A stretch of 64,000 nucleotides of DNA from CAVSEK01 sp963726975. Its GTDB lineage: Bacteria; Actinomycetota; Actinomycetes; Mycobacteriales; SCTD01. Made by a program: the position numbers and the translations under genes. Under the pieces are notes generated by a model. That model was not told the origin of the DNA. It worked only from the letters and a program-made list of their open reading frames with translations, and ran no database searches. Where the stretch lies: the NCBI GenBank assembly GCA_963726975.1, contig CAVSEK010000013.1:620001-684000 (forward strand), in the 5' to 3' direction. Below are positions 24,314-33,898 of this stretch, piece after piece; within the stretch, counting starts at the first letter, position 1; the number at the start of each line of letters is the position of its first letter.

Positions 24314-26976
24314 GACGTGGCGACCCGCCCGACGAGGTGCTCGGCGAGCCGCAGCGCCTCGCCGATGCCGGCGGCGTCGCTGCCGCCGCCCTGGGCGACG
24401 TCGTCCTTGCCGCCGCCCTTGCCGCCGACGGCGGGGGCCGCCTCGCGCAGCAGCGCGTTCGCCGACAGGCCGCGGGCGCGGCCGGCGTCGTTGACCGCCG
24501 CCACGAGGCTCACGCGGTCGCCCCCGGCGGCGACGACGACCGCACCCGGGCGCTCGCGGTCGAGCCGGCCGCGGACGTCGAGCGCCAACGTGCGCACCAG
24601 GTCGCCGGGCGTGCCGGCGGGCGCCTCGACCCCGACGAAGGCGAAGCCGAAGACGTCCTGCGCCCCGGCGGCGAGCTCCCCCGCGCGCTGCAGCACCTGC
24701 TGCGCCCGCAGCTGCGCCAGGTCCTTCTCGACCTCCCGCAGGCGGGCGACGGTCGCCGCGACGCGGTCGGGCACCTCGTCGGCGGGCACCTTGAAGGCCT
24801 CGGCGAGCTGGGCGAGCAGCACGTGCTCGCGGGCCAGGTGCGCGTAGGCGTCCATGCCGACCAGGCCCTCGACACGGCGGGTGCCCGAGCCGATCGACGC
24901 CTCGCCGAGCAGCTTGACCATGCCGAGCTGGCCGGAGCGGGAGGCGTGCGTGCCGCCGCACAGCTCGCGGGCGTAGTCGCCGACCTCGACGACGCGCACG
25001 GCGTCGCCGTACTTCTCGCCGAACAGCGCCATGGCGCCGATCCGGCGCGCCTCGTCCTGCGTGGTGACGAACGCGCGCACCTCGAGGTCGGCCAGCGCGA
25101 TCTCGTTGATCTGCTGCTCGACGTCGGCCAGGACGCTGGGCGGCACCGCCCCCGGGGACGCGAAGTCGAAGCGGAACCGGCCCGGCGCGTTGAGCGAGCC
25201 GGCCTGCGTCGCCGACTCGCCGAGCGCGTCGCGCAGCGCCTTGTGCACGAGGTGGGTCGCGGTGTGGGCGCGGGAGACCGAGCGGCGGCGCTCGACGTCG
25301 ACCTCGGCGAGCGCGGTCGCACCGGTCTGCACCTCGCCGCGCACGACCCGGGCGCGGTGCACGACCAGCCCCGGCAGCGCGGTCTGCACGTCGCTGACCT
25401 GCAGCTCGGCGCCGCTGTCGAGGACGAGCCGGCCGGTGTCGGACTGCTGCCCGCCGCCCTCGGCGTAGAAGGGCGTGCGGTCCAGCGCGACCAGCACCTC
25501 GTCGCCCTCGGCCGCCGCTGCGGCGACCTCGCCGCCGACGAGCAGGCCGCGCAGCACCGCCTCGGTGCGCACCTCGCCGTAGCCGGTGAAGGTCGACCCG
25601 CCGGCGGCGTCGAGCAGCGCGCGGTAGGCCGACGTGTCGGCGCCGCGGGTCTTGCGGGCCCGGCTGTCGGCCTTGGCCCGGCTGCGCTGCTCCTCCATGA
25701 GGGCCCGGAAGCCCTCCTGGTCGACGCTCAGCCCCTGCTCGGCCGCCATCTCCAGGGTCAGGTCGATGGGGAAGCCGTACGTGTCGTGCAGCGCGAAGGC
25801 GCGGTCGCCCGACAGCACACCCCCGGCCGAGCGGGCCTGCGGCACCGCGGCGTCGAAGACCTGCGCGCCCGTGCGCAGCGTCTCGAGGAACGACCCCTCC
25901 TCCGCGACGGCGACCGTGCCGATGCGACCGCTGTCGGTGACCAGCTCGGGGTACTGCGGGCCCATGGCGGCGATGCCCGCGTCGACGAGCTCGCGCACGG
26001 TCGGGTCCTGCGCGCCCAGCAGGCGCATCGAGCGCACCGCCCGGCGCAGGATGCGGCGCAGGACGTAGCCCCGGCCCTCGTTGGACGGCGTCACGCCGTC
26101 GCCGATCAGCATCACGGCGGTGCGGACGTGGTCGGTCACCACGCGCAGCCGCACGTCGGCCTGCGGGTCGGCGCCGTAGCGCACCCCGGTCAGCTCGGCG
26201 GCCCGGTCGAGGATCTGCCGGCTGGTGTCGATCTCGTACAGGTTGTCGACGCCCTGCAGCACGGCAGCCATCCGCTCCATGCCCATGCCGGTGTCGATGT
26301 TCTGCTGCGGCAGCGGTCCGGCGATGTCGAAGTCGACCTTCGTGCGCACCTCGGAGAGCTGGTACTGCATGAACACGAGGTTCCACAGCTCGAGGTAGCG
26401 CTCGCCGTCGACCGCCGGCCCGCCCTCCGCGCCGTACGCCGGCCCGCGGTCGTAGTTGATCTCGCTGCACGGCCCGCCGGGGCCCGGCACGCCCATGTGC
26501 CAGTAGTTCTCGCTCAGCCCGAGGCGCTGGATGCGGCTCTCGCTGACCCCGGTGCGGCGCCACAGGTCGTACGCCTCGTCGTCGTCGAGGTAGACCGTCA
26601 CCCACAGGCGGTCCTCCTCCAGCCCGTAGCCGCCCTGCGACTGCGGCCGGGTCATGAGCTCCCACGCCAGCTCGATCGCCCCGGCCTTGAAGTAGTCGCC
26701 GAAGCTGAAGTTGCCGGCCATCTGGAAGAACGACCCGTGCCGGGTCGTCTTGCCGACCTCGTCGATGTCCAGCGTCCGGACGCACTTCTGCACGCTGGTC
26801 GCCCGGGCGTACGGCGGGGTCGCCTCGCCGAGGAAGTACGGCTTGAACGGGACCATCCCGGCGTTGACGAGCAGCAGGGTCGGGTCGTCGGCGATGAGGC
26901 TCGCCGAGGGCACGGGCGTGTGGCCGCGCGCGGTGAAGTGGTCGAGGAAGCGGGCCCGGATCTGGTCGGACCTCAT
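24310..26976 (-). CDS. alaS: Alanyl-tRNA synthetase
   Basis: AlaS charges tRNA-Ala and edits Ser/Gly. The 888 residues are full length. Starting at ATG (MRSDQIRARFLDHFTARGH), it has the class II core LLVNAGMVPFKPYFLG, CVRTLDIDEVGKTTRHGSFFQMAGNFSFGD (in parts) and GMGMERMAAVLQG. The editing domain has the zinc ligands HTATHLVHKAL and CGGTHASRSGQLG. The C-terminal DHHA1 domain ends near GGSDAAGIGEALRLAEHLV with GGKGGGKDDVAQGGG. The reading frame extends further upstream, but the ATG at 26976 matches the family start. No frameshift. Confidence 0.98.
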   Translation of the reverse strand: MRSDQIRARFLDHFTARGHTPVPSASLIADDPTLLLVNAGMVPFKPYFLGEATPPYARATSVQKCVRTLDIDEVGKTTRHGSFFQMAGNFSFGDYFKAGAIELAWELMTRPQSQGGYGLEEDRLWVTVYLDDDEAYDLWRRTGVSESRIQRLGLSENYWHMGVPGPGGPCSEINYDRGPAYGAEGGPAVDGERYLELWNLVFMQYQLSEVRTKVDFDIAGPLPQQNIDTGMGMERMAAVLQGVDNLYEIDTSRQILDRAAELTGVRYGADPQADVRLRVVTDHVRTAVMLIGDGVTPSNEGRGYVLRRILRRAVRSMRLLGAQDPTVRELVDAGIAAMGPQYPELVTDSGRIGTVAVAEEGSFLETLRTGAQVFDAAVPQARSAGGVLSGDRAFALHDTYGFPIDLTLEMAAEQGLSVDQEGFRALMEEQRSRAKADSRARKTRGADTSAYRALLDAAGGSTFTGYGEVRTEAVLRGLLVGGEVAAAAAEGDEVLVALDRTPFYAEGGGQQSDTGRLVLDSGAELQVSDVQTALPGLVVHRARVVRGEVQTGATALAEVDVERRRSVSRAHTATHLVHKALRDALGESATQAGSLNAPGRFRFDFASPGAVPPSVLADVEQQINEIALADLEVRAFVTTQDEARRIGAMALFGEKYGDAVRVVEVGDYARELCGGTHASRSGQLGMVKLLGEASIGSGTRRVEGLVGMDAYAHLAREHVLLAQLAEAFKVPADEVPDRVAATVARLREVEKDLAQLRAQQVLQRAGELAAGAQDVFGFAFVGVEAPAGTPGDLVRTLALDVRGRLDRERPGAVVVAAGGDRVSLVAAVNDAGRARGLSANALLREAAPAVGGKGGGKDDVAQGGGSDAAGIGEALRLAEHLVGRVATS

Positions 26977-26983
26977 CGCGGCG

Positions 26984-27232
26984 TCACAGCCCGGCGTCCA
27001 CGGCGTCGTGCGTGCCGTCCAGGCCCAGCTCACGGCGCAGGTGCTGCTCGCGCTCGGCCATCCCCACCCGGACCTCGTCGAGGAAGGCGCCGACCCGCTC
27101 GCCGACCGAGCCGAACGAGCCGGACAGGCGCTCCTGCACGCCCGCGGGCGTGTAGCGCTGCGCGGCCTGCGTGGCCCGGCGCACCACGAGGACGCCGGCG
27201 ACCGCGCCGAAGGTGATGTAGACGAGCCTCAC
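26984..27232 (-). CDS. Small hypothetical membrane-associated protein
   Basis: This 82-residue protein starts GTG (MRLVYITFGAVAGVLVVRRATQAAQRY), coupled by GTGA to the DUF948 gene. It has one short N-terminal hydrophobic segment, then an amphipathic charged tail (VGERVGAFLDEVRVGMAEREQHLRRELGL). Small proteins of this type commonly sit between DUF948 and alaS in actinobacteria. Function unknown; a cell-envelope partner of the DUF948 protein is possible. Confidence 0.75.
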   Translation of the reverse strand: MRLVYITFGAVAGVLVVRRATQAAQRYTPAGVQERLSGSFGSVGERVGAFLDEVRVGMAEREQHLRRELGLDGTHDAVDAGL

Positions 27233-27636
27233 TTGCCCCTCCGGCTGGCCTTGAGCTCGGCCTTGACCTTCTTGGTCATGTCGTCGGAGTCGCGCTTGCT
27301 CGCGGCCCGGCGCACGCCGTACGAGAACGCGGCGACCTTCACCACCGGGCTGCCGAGCGTCGCGGCGAACAGGCTCGTCAGGCTCGACAGGTTGCCGGTC
27401 ATCGACTGCACGTTGGCGGTGATGGCGTCGACCCGGGTGAGCTCCTGGTTGACGTGCACCACGCTGGTCGTCACCTCGCCGAGCAGCGGCACGGTCTTGT
27501 CGGTGATGCCGGCGACGAGGCGCTGGGTCTCCTCGAGGATCTTGCCGAGCTTGAGCAGGATGAAGCACAGGACGAGCATCAGGACCGCGAAGAAGACGGC
27601 CGCGATGAGCCCTGCGACCTGACCGCCGGTGAGCAC
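27229..27636 (-). CDS. DUF948 family membrane protein
   Basis: The 135-residue protein has a single N-terminal helix (VAGLIAAVFFAVLMLVLCFILLKLG) and a long amphipathic region (ILEETQRLVAGITDKTVPLLGEVTTSVVHVNQEL) characteristic of DUF948, ending in a basic tail (KKVKAELKASRRGK). The GTG follows AAGGAG. It lies between rarA and alaS; role unknown, possibly envelope stress. Confidence 0.85.
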   Translation of the reverse strand: MLTGGQVAGLIAAVFFAVLMLVLCFILLKLGKILEETQRLVAGITDKTVPLLGEVTTSVVHVNQELTRVDAITANVQSMTGNLSSLTSLFAATLGSPVVKVAAFSYGVRRAASKRDSDDMTKKVKAELKASRRGK

Positions 27637-27651
27637 CTGGGGAAGCTCCTT

Positions 27652-29061
27652 CTAATCGTCGGACTGCTCGTGCGCGAGGAGCTCCTCGCGGCTGGGTGGG
27701 ACGGGCCTGCAGCGGGGCCGGAAGCCGGCCGCGACGTCCTCGGGGACCACCCCGCGGTCGCCGCGCAGCACCTCGCGCAGCCCCGCGAGCCGCTCCGAGG
27801 CGACGCGCTCGACCCCCAGGTCGCCGGGCGAGTAGTACTCCCGCCCCACGACCGGGTCGGGCGCGTACTGCTGCGCCACGACCCGTCCCGGGAAGTCGTG
27901 AGGGTAGCGGTAGCCGCCGACGCCGATCTTCTTCGCACCGGCGTAGTGCGCGTCGCGCAGGTGCGGCGGCACGCTGCCCGTGCGCCCGGCGCGCACGTCG
28001 GCGGTCGCGCTGTCGACCGCGGCGATGACCGCGTTGCTCTTGGGGGCCAGGCTCAGGTGGATCGTCGCCTGCGCCAGGTTGATCCGCGCCTCGGGCATCC
28101 CGATGAGCTCGAGGGCCTGCGCGGCGGCGACCGCCACCTGCAGGCTGCCCGGGTCGGCCATGCCGATGTCCTCGCTGGCGCTGACCACGAGGCGACGGGC
28201 GACGAAGCGCGGGTCCTCCCCCGCCTCGAGCATCCGGGCGAGGTAGTGCAGGGCGGCGTCGACGTCCGAGCCGCGGATGCTCTTGATGAAGGCGCTGATG
28301 ACGTCGTAGTGCTGGTCGCCGTCGCGGTCGTAGCGCACGGCGACCCGGTCGACGGCCTGCTCGAGCAGCGCGAGGGTCACGACGTCGGTGCTCGCCGCCG
28401 CCTCGAGCGCGGTGAGGGCCCGGCGGGCGTCCCCGCTCGCCAGCCGGACGAGGAAGTCCTCGGCGTCCGCCTCGACCCGCACCCGCCCGCCCAGGCCCCG
28501 CTCGTCGGCGACCGCGCGCCGCACCACCTCGCGCACGTCGTCGTCGGTCAGCGGCTGCAGGCTGAGCAGCAGGCTGCGGCTCAGCAGCGGGCTGATGACC
28601 GAGAAGAAGGGGTTCTCGGTCGTCGCCGCGACCAGCGTGACCCAGCGGTTCTCCACGCTCGGCAGCAGCGCGTCCTGCTGGGTCTTGGAGAACCGGTGGA
28701 CCTCGTCGACGAACAGCACCGTCTGGGCACCGGTGTCGCCGAGCGCCCGCCGGGCGTCGTCGACGACCTGCCGCACGTCCTTGACCCCGGCGGTCACCGC
28801 CGACAGCTCGCGGAAGCGCCGCCGGGTGCTGCGGGCGATGACGGTCGCCAGCGTCGTCTTGCCGGTGCCGGGCGGGCCCCACAGCACGACGCTCAGCGGC
28901 GCGTCGCCCTCGACGAGCCGGCGCAGCGGGGCCCCCGGGCCCAGCAGGTGGGACTGCCCGACGACCTCGTCGAGCGTGCGCGGGCGCATCCGCACCGCCA
29001 GCGGGGCCACGCGCTCCTCGGCGGCGCGCTCGCCCGCGTCGAAGAGCGTCTCGCCGTCCAC
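27652..29061 (-). CDS. rarA: Replication-associated recombination protein RarA (MgsA)
   Basis: RarA is a clamp-loader-like AAA+ ATPase acting at stalled forks. The 469-residue protein has PLAVRMRPRTLDEVVGQSHLLGPG, Walker A GPPGTGKTTLA, Walker B TVLFVDEVHRFSKTQQD, sensor 1 AATTENPFF, and the C-terminal tetramerisation region SEDIGMADPGSL and YRYPHDFPGRVVAQQYAPD. No interruption. Confidence 0.95.
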   Translation of the reverse strand: MDGETLFDAGERAAEERVAPLAVRMRPRTLDEVVGQSHLLGPGAPLRRLVEGDAPLSVVLWGPPGTGKTTLATVIARSTRRRFRELSAVTAGVKDVRQVVDDARRALGDTGAQTVLFVDEVHRFSKTQQDALLPSVENRWVTLVAATTENPFFSVISPLLSRSLLLSLQPLTDDDVREVVRRAVADERGLGGRVRVEADAEDFLVRLASGDARRALTALEAAASTDVVTLALLEQAVDRVAVRYDRDGDQHYDVISAFIKSIRGSDVDAALHYLARMLEAGEDPRFVARRLVVSASEDIGMADPGSLQVAVAAAQALELIGMPEARINLAQATIHLSLAPKSNAVIAAVDSATADVRAGRTGSVPPHLRDAHYAGAKKIGVGGYRYPHDFPGRVVAQQYAPDPVVGREYYSPGDLGVERVASERLAGLREVLRGDRGVVPEDVAAGFRPRCRPVPPSREELLAHEQSDD

Positions 29062-29070
29062 GCCCCGACC

Positions 29071-30084
29071 CTACGGCCGCGGCGGTCCGCCCTGCGGCTG
29101 CAGCAGCCGCGCCCAGGTGCTGCGCCGCGTCGCGTCGACGGGGAACAGCGCCAGCTGCTCGCCCCGCGACCGCCGCGAGCGGGCCTGGTGCAGCTCGGCG
29201 TTGAGCTCGCCGCCGAGCAGCAGCGACAGGCTCAGCAGGTAGACCCAGGTGAGGGCGATGACGCCCCCGCCGAACGCCCCGAGGACCGGGTTGCGGGCGG
29301 CCGCGTAGCCGACGTAGACGCGGAAGCCCGCGCTCGCGACCAGCCACAGCACCCCGGTCAGCAGGGCCCCGGGCAGCGCGCCGCGCCACGGCAGCCGGTC
29401 GTTCGGGGCGAAGCGCAGCAGGGCGGCCGCCCAGCCGACGAGCACCAGGCCCATCGCGGGCAGCCGCAGGTGGTCCCACAGGAAGGAGGAGGTCGGCCCC
29501 AGCCCGACGACGTCGGCGAGCTGCTCGCCCCTGCCGAACAGCGGTCCCACGACGAGGACCGCCAGCGCGACGGCCACGAGCACCAGCGTCGCGACCGCCA
29601 TGACCAGCCCGAGCAGGCGCCGGCGCCACCACGGCCGGGTCTCCTGCACGTCGTGCGCGATGTTGATCGCACCGACCACCACGGCGAAGGCCCCCGACAG
29701 CGTCACCAGCGCGCCGGCGGTGGCGAGGGTCAGCAGCGAGCTGCGCTGGTCGTCGAACAGCGAGCGGACCGCCTGCTGCACGCCGGAGGCGCGGTCGGTG
29801 AGCACCAGCCCGAGCCCCTGGAGCACCTGCTGGCGGGCCTGCTCGGTGACCTCCGGCCCGACGACGTGCTCGAGCAGGCCGAGCAGGCTGCCGGCGACGA
29901 GCAGCCCCGGGAAGACGCTGAGCACCGCGAAGAACGCGGTCTCGGCCGCGAGGCCCGGCAGGCGGTCGTCCTTGGCCTCGCGGGCGAAGGCGACGACCGC
30001 GCGCAGGCCGCGCAGCAGGGCGGCACGGACTCCCTCGGCCGGCAGGTGCACAGGCGCCCCCTGCCCGGGGTGCGCTCCCGGCAC
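29071..30084 (-). CDS. YihY/BrkB family membrane protein
   Basis: This 337-residue polytopic protein of the YihY/virulence factor BrkB family, often misannotated as ribonuclease BN, has about six hydrophobic segments. LPGLAAETAFFAVLSVFPGLLVAGSLLG and LGAFGGGVIALTWVYLLSLSLLLGGELNAEL (in parts) are the family hallmarks. A GTG at 30051 (MHLPAEGVRAALLRG) is an alternative start. It is divergent from the GNAT gene with about 20 bases between starts. Confidence 0.88.
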   Translation of the reverse strand: MPGAHPGQGAPVHLPAEGVRAALLRGLRAVVAFAREAKDDRLPGLAAETAFFAVLSVFPGLLVAGSLLGLLEHVVGPEVTEQARQQVLQGLGLVLTDRASGVQQAVRSLFDDQRSSLLTLATAGALVTLSGAFAVVVGAINIAHDVQETRPWWRRRLLGLVMAVATLVLVAVALAVLVVGPLFGRGEQLADVVGLGPTSSFLWDHLRLPAMGLVLVGWAAALLRFAPNDRLPWRGALPGALLTGVLWLVASAGFRVYVGYAAARNPVLGAFGGGVIALTWVYLLSLSLLLGGELNAELHQARSRRSRGEQLALFPVDATRRSTWARLLQPQGGPPRP

Positions 30085-30104
30085 GCCCGGATAGCGTCCT
30101 CGCC

Positions 30105-30851
30105 GTGGCGCCCACCCCCCTCACGTCCGCCGCCGAGGTGCTCGTGGCGACCGGGCACGACCCCTTCGCCCGGGGCACGCTGCGCCACCCGGTGGTGCAG
30201 GCCTGGGTGGCTCCCGGGGCGGTCGCCTGGCTGGGCACCGACAACGAGGAGCGCGTGACCTACCTGTCGGCCCTGGGCGACCCGGGACAGGTCGGCGGTC
30301 TGCTCGGCGACCTCGTGCCCGAGCTCGCGCACGGTCAACGGGTGACGCTGCCGCGCGGCACGGCCGCCCGCCTGCCCGCCTGGGTGGGCCTGGCCGGCAC
30401 CGACTGGGACTTCCGCTGGCTGTCCGCTCCCCCGCCGCACCAGCCCGGCGAGCAGGACGTCGTCCCGCTCGAGGACGACCACGCCGTCGCAGCGCTGCTC
30501 GAGGCCGCGAGCCCGCGGGCCAGTGCCCGGCCCGGTGACCCGGGGCTGCGGCGGTGGGTCGGCGTGCACGACGAGGCCGGGAGCCTGCTCGCCTGCGCCG
30601 CCGACACCAGTGCCGCGACGGGGGTGGGCCACCTGTCGTCGATCGCGGTGGCCCCCGCCGCGCGCGGGCGGGGGCTCGGGCGGGCCGTGACGGCCGCGCT
30701 CGCCCGGGCCTTGTTCGAGGACGGCTGCGACGTCGTCAGCCTCGGGATGTACGCCGACAACGCGGCGGGCCGAGCGGTCTACGACGCCCTGGGCTTCCAC
30801 GACGACCACCGCTTCACCAGCGGCCCGCTGCAGGTCCGCAGCCGCTGGTAG
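30105..30851 (+). CDS. GNAT family N-acetyltransferase
   Basis: This 248-residue protein has a C-terminal GNAT domain: LSSIAVAPAARGRGLGRAVTAALARAL carries the acetyl-CoA-binding R/QxxGxG/A loop, followed by VSLGMYADNAAGRAVYDALGFHDDHRF. The N-terminal 110 residues, with GTDNEERVTYLSALGDPGQV, look like a degenerate second GNAT-like fold. Substrate unknown. It starts GTG, is divergent from the YihY gene and convergent with aspS, with a hairpin terminator after its TAG. Confidence 0.85.
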   Translation: MAPTPLTSAAEVLVATGHDPFARGTLRHPVVQAWVAPGAVAWLGTDNEERVTYLSALGDPGQVGGLLGDLVPELAHGQRVTLPRGTAARLPAWVGLAGTDWDFRWLSAPPPHQPGEQDVVPLEDDHAVAALLEAASPRASARPGDPGLRRWVGVHDEAGSLLACAADTSAATGVGHLSSIAVAPAARGRGLGRAVTAALARALFEDGCDVVSLGMYADNAAGRAVYDALGFHDDHRFTSGPLQVRSRW

Positions 30852-30863
30852 CCCCCCGCCGTA

Positions 30864-30906
30864 CGTCCGCCCGACGCGGACAGGACCGCCGCGTGTCGAG
30901 CGGACG
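30864..30906. terminator. Bidirectional hairpin terminator
   Basis: CGTCCGC...GCGGACG arms with inner CGACGCGG/CCGCGTGTCG pairing lie between the convergent GNAT and aspS stops. Confidence 0.7.
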
Positions 30907-30917
30907 CAGGCGGGGAG

Positions 30918-32645
30918 TCAGGCGGAGGGGTCGGCGTCGATGCCGGCCTCGAGGCGCTGCTGGGCCGTGATCGGCGTCGGCGCGCCGGTGAGCGGGTCGC
31001 CGCCGCCACCGGTCTTGGGGAAGGCGATCACGTCGCGGATCGACTCCGAACGCGTCACCATCGACGTGATCCGGTCGATGCCGAAGGCGATGCCCCCGTG
31101 CGGCGGCGGCCCGTAGCTGAACGCCTCCAGCAGGAAGCCGAACTGCTCCTGCGCCTGCTCCGGCGACAGCCCGATGACGTCGAAGACCCGGCGCTGCACG
31201 TCGCTGGAGTGGATGCGGATCGACCCGCCGCCGAGCTCGGCGCCGTTGAGGACGAGGTCGTACGCCCGGGCCGGCACGTCGGCCGGGTCCGCCGAGAAGG
31301 TGTCGACGTGCGAGGCCGCCGGCGCCGTGAAGGGGTGGTGCACCGCGGTCCAGCCGCCCTCGTCGGTCGGCTCGAACATCGGGAAGTCGGTGATCCACAG
31401 GAAGGCCCAGCGGTCCTCGTCGACGAGGTCCAGACGGCGGCCGACCTCCAGCCGGGCCGCACCGAGCAGGCCGAGGGCCTCGGTGCGCGGTCCGGCGGCG
31501 AAGAACGCGCAGTCGCCGGGCTGCGCGCCGACCGCCTCGCGCAGCCCCTCCCGCTCGGCCTCGGACAGGTTCTTGGCCACCGGCCCGCCGAGCGTGCCGT
31601 CCTCGGCGAACGTCACGTACGCCAGCCCGCGGGCGCCGCGCTGGCGGGCCCACTCCTGCCAGGCGTCGAAGGTCTTGCGCGGCTGGGAGGCCCCGCCGGG
31701 CATGACCACGGCCCCGACGTGCGGCGCCTGGAAGACGCGGAAGGGCGTGTCGGAGAAGTAGGCCGTGAGGTCGACCAGCTCGACGCCGAAGCGCACGTCG
31801 GGCCGGTCGACGCCGTAGCGCCGCAGCGCCTCGTCGTAGGTCATGCGCGGGAACGGCACCGGCAGCTCGACGCCGAGGACGTCGCCCCAGATGCGCGTCA
31901 TGAGCGCCTCGGTGAGCTCGTAGACGTCCTCCTCGTCGGGGAAGCTCATCTCGATGTCGAGCTGGGTGAACTCCGGCTGCCGGTCGGCGCGGAAGTCCTC
32001 GTCGCGGTAGCAGCGGGCGATCTGGTAGTAGCGCTCCAGCCCGGCGACCATGAGCAGCTGCTTGAACAGCTGAGGCGACTGCGGCAGGGCGTACCAGTGC
32101 CCGGGCTGCAGGCGCACCGGCACGAGGAAGTCGCGGGCGCCCTCGGGCGTCGAGCGGGTCAGCGTCGGCGTCTCGATGTCGAGGAAGCCGCGCTCGTCCA
32201 TGACGCGGCGGATCGCGCTGGTGATCCGGGAGCGGGTGCGCAGCGCGGCGGCGGCCGCCGGGCGGCGCAGGTCCAGGTAGCGGTACCTGAGCCGCACCTC
32301 GTCGGAGACCTTGAGGTCGTCGTCGAGGGGGAAGGGCAGCGGCGCCGCGGCCGACAGCACCTCGACGGTCTGCGCGGCCACCTCGACCGCGCCGGTGGGC
32401 AGCGCGTCGTTGCGGTTGCCCTCGGGGCGCAGCCGGACCTCGCCGGTGACGAGGACGCAGTACTCCGCCCGCAGGTCGTGGGCGACGTCGCTCTCGCGCA
32501 CGACGACCTGCACGACGCCCGAGGCGTCGCGCAGGTCCAGGAACGCCACCCCGCCGTGGTCGCGGCGGCGCGCGACCCAGCCGGCGAGGGTGACGGTCGT
32601 GCCGGCGGACTCCTCCCGGAGCTCGCCGGCCGGGTGGCTGCGCAT
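30918..32645 (-). CDS. aspS: Aspartyl-tRNA synthetase (bacterial type)
   Basis: AspRS charges tRNA-Asp (or Asp/Asn in nondiscriminating forms). The 575 residues contain the N-terminal OB fold (VTLAGWVARRRDHGGVAFLDLRD), class II motif 2 (YYQIARCYRDEDFRADRQPEFTQLD in parts), the GAD insertion domain and motif 3 GIAFGIDRITSMV. The ATG overlaps the hisS stop by one base (TGATG). The window shows no gatCAB, so tRNA specificity cannot be judged. Confidence 0.97.
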   Translation of the reverse strand: MRSHPAGELREESAGTTVTLAGWVARRRDHGGVAFLDLRDASGVVQVVVRESDVAHDLRAEYCVLVTGEVRLRPEGNRNDALPTGAVEVAAQTVEVLSAAAPLPFPLDDDLKVSDEVRLRYRYLDLRRPAAAAALRTRSRITSAIRRVMDERGFLDIETPTLTRSTPEGARDFLVPVRLQPGHWYALPQSPQLFKQLLMVAGLERYYQIARCYRDEDFRADRQPEFTQLDIEMSFPDEEDVYELTEALMTRIWGDVLGVELPVPFPRMTYDEALRRYGVDRPDVRFGVELVDLTAYFSDTPFRVFQAPHVGAVVMPGGASQPRKTFDAWQEWARQRGARGLAYVTFAEDGTLGGPVAKNLSEAEREGLREAVGAQPGDCAFFAAGPRTEALGLLGAARLEVGRRLDLVDEDRWAFLWITDFPMFEPTDEGGWTAVHHPFTAPAASHVDTFSADPADVPARAYDLVLNGAELGGGSIRIHSSDVQRRVFDVIGLSPEQAQEQFGFLLEAFSYGPPPHGGIAFGIDRITSMVTRSESIRDVIAFPKTGGGGDPLTGAPTPITAQQRLEAGIDADPSA

Positions 32646-33898
32646 CACGAGAGGAGCTCCTCGAGGTGGGGGACGATCTGGTCGAGCGGGACGGCCGTCT
32701 GCTCGGCAGTGCGCAGGTCCTTGACCTGCGCGCTGCCGCTGGCGAGGTCGCGGGCGCCGAGCACGACGGCGTACGGCGCGCCGCTGCGGTCCGCGGCCTT
32801 CATCGCGCCCTTGAGCCCGCGGTCGCCGTACGCCAGGTCGGCCGCGAGGCCGCTGGCGCGCAGCTGGCCGACGACGCCGACGGCGACGGACTTCGCCGCG
32901 GCGCCGAGCGGCACGACGAAGACCTGCAGGCCGGGCTCGGCGGGCGGCTCGACGCCCTCCGCGCGCAGCGCGAGCAGGGTGCGCTCGACACCGAGCGCCC
33001 AGCCGATGCCCGGCAGCGGCGGGCCGCCGATCGCCTCGGACAGCCCGTCGTAGCGCCCGCCGCCGCCCACCGCCGACTGCGCCCCGAGCCCGTCGTGCAC
33101 GAACTCGAAGGTGGTGCGCATGTAGTAGTCGAGGCCGCGGACGAGCCGCGGCGCCGGCTCCCAGGCGACGCCCAGCGCGTCCAGGCCGGACTGGACCGCG
33201 GTGAGGTGCTCGCGGCAGGCGTCGCAGAGCGCGTCGACCATGAGCGGCGCCCCCTGCAGCTGGGCCTGCACCTCGGGCCGCTTGTCGTCGAGCACCCGCA
33301 GCGGGTTGACCTGCACCCGGCGCCGGGTGTCGTCGTCGAGGTCGAGCCCGCCGAGGAACGTCGTCAGCGCCGCGCGGTAGGTCGGGCGGCAGGCGGGGTC
33401 GCCCAGGCTGGTGAGCAGGAGGCGGACGCCGGTGAGCCCGAGCCCGGCGTACGCCTGCACGGCGAGCGCCACGACCTCGGCGTCCAGCGCCGGGTCGTCG
33501 AGCCCGAGCGCCTCGACCCCGACCTGCTGGAACTGGCGGTAGCGCCCCGCCTGCGGCCGCTCCGCGCGGAACATCGGCCCGGCGTAGCGCAGCTTGACCG
33601 GCAGCTGGCCGCGGTGCAGGCCGGCGTCGAGCGCGGCGCGCAGCACCCCGACGGTGCCCTCGGGCCGCAGGGTGAGCGAGCGCTCGCCCCGGTCGGAGAA
33701 GGTGAACATCTCCTTGGTCACGACGTCGGTGCTCTCGCCGACCCCGCGCGAGAACAGGTCGGTCGCCTCGAAGACCGGCGTCTCGGCGTACGCGTAGCCG
33801 GCCCGGCGGGCGGGGGCGAGCAGCGCCTCGCGGACCGGCAGGACGTCGGCCCACGGCGTGCCGGGCAGCACGTCGTAGGTGCCCTTGGGGGCGGCCAC
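32645..33898 (-). CDS. hisS: Histidyl-tRNA synthetase
   Basis: This 417-residue class II synthetase starts GTG (MAAPKGTYDVLPG). Visible are motif 2 (LRYAGPMFRAERPQAGRYRQF in parts), the histidine loops LVRGLDYYMRTTFEF and AVGGGGRYDGL, and the C-terminal anticodon-binding domain ending VPHLEELLS. It overlaps the MBL gene stop by one base and couples to aspS. Confidence 0.97.
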   Translation of the reverse strand: MAAPKGTYDVLPGTPWADVLPVREALLAPARRAGYAYAETPVFEATDLFSRGVGESTDVVTKEMFTFSDRGERSLTLRPEGTVGVLRAALDAGLHRGQLPVKLRYAGPMFRAERPQAGRYRQFQQVGVEALGLDDPALDAEVVALAVQAYAGLGLTGVRLLLTSLGDPACRPTYRAALTTFLGGLDLDDDTRRRVQVNPLRVLDDKRPEVQAQLQGAPLMVDALCDACREHLTAVQSGLDALGVAWEPAPRLVRGLDYYMRTTFEFVHDGLGAQSAVGGGGRYDGLSEAIGGPPLPGIGWALGVERTLLALRAEGVEPPAEPGLQVFVVPLGAAAKSVAVGVVGQLRASGLAADLAYGDRGLKGAMKAADRSGAPYAVVLGARDLASGSAQVKDLRTAEQTAVPLDQIVPHLEELLS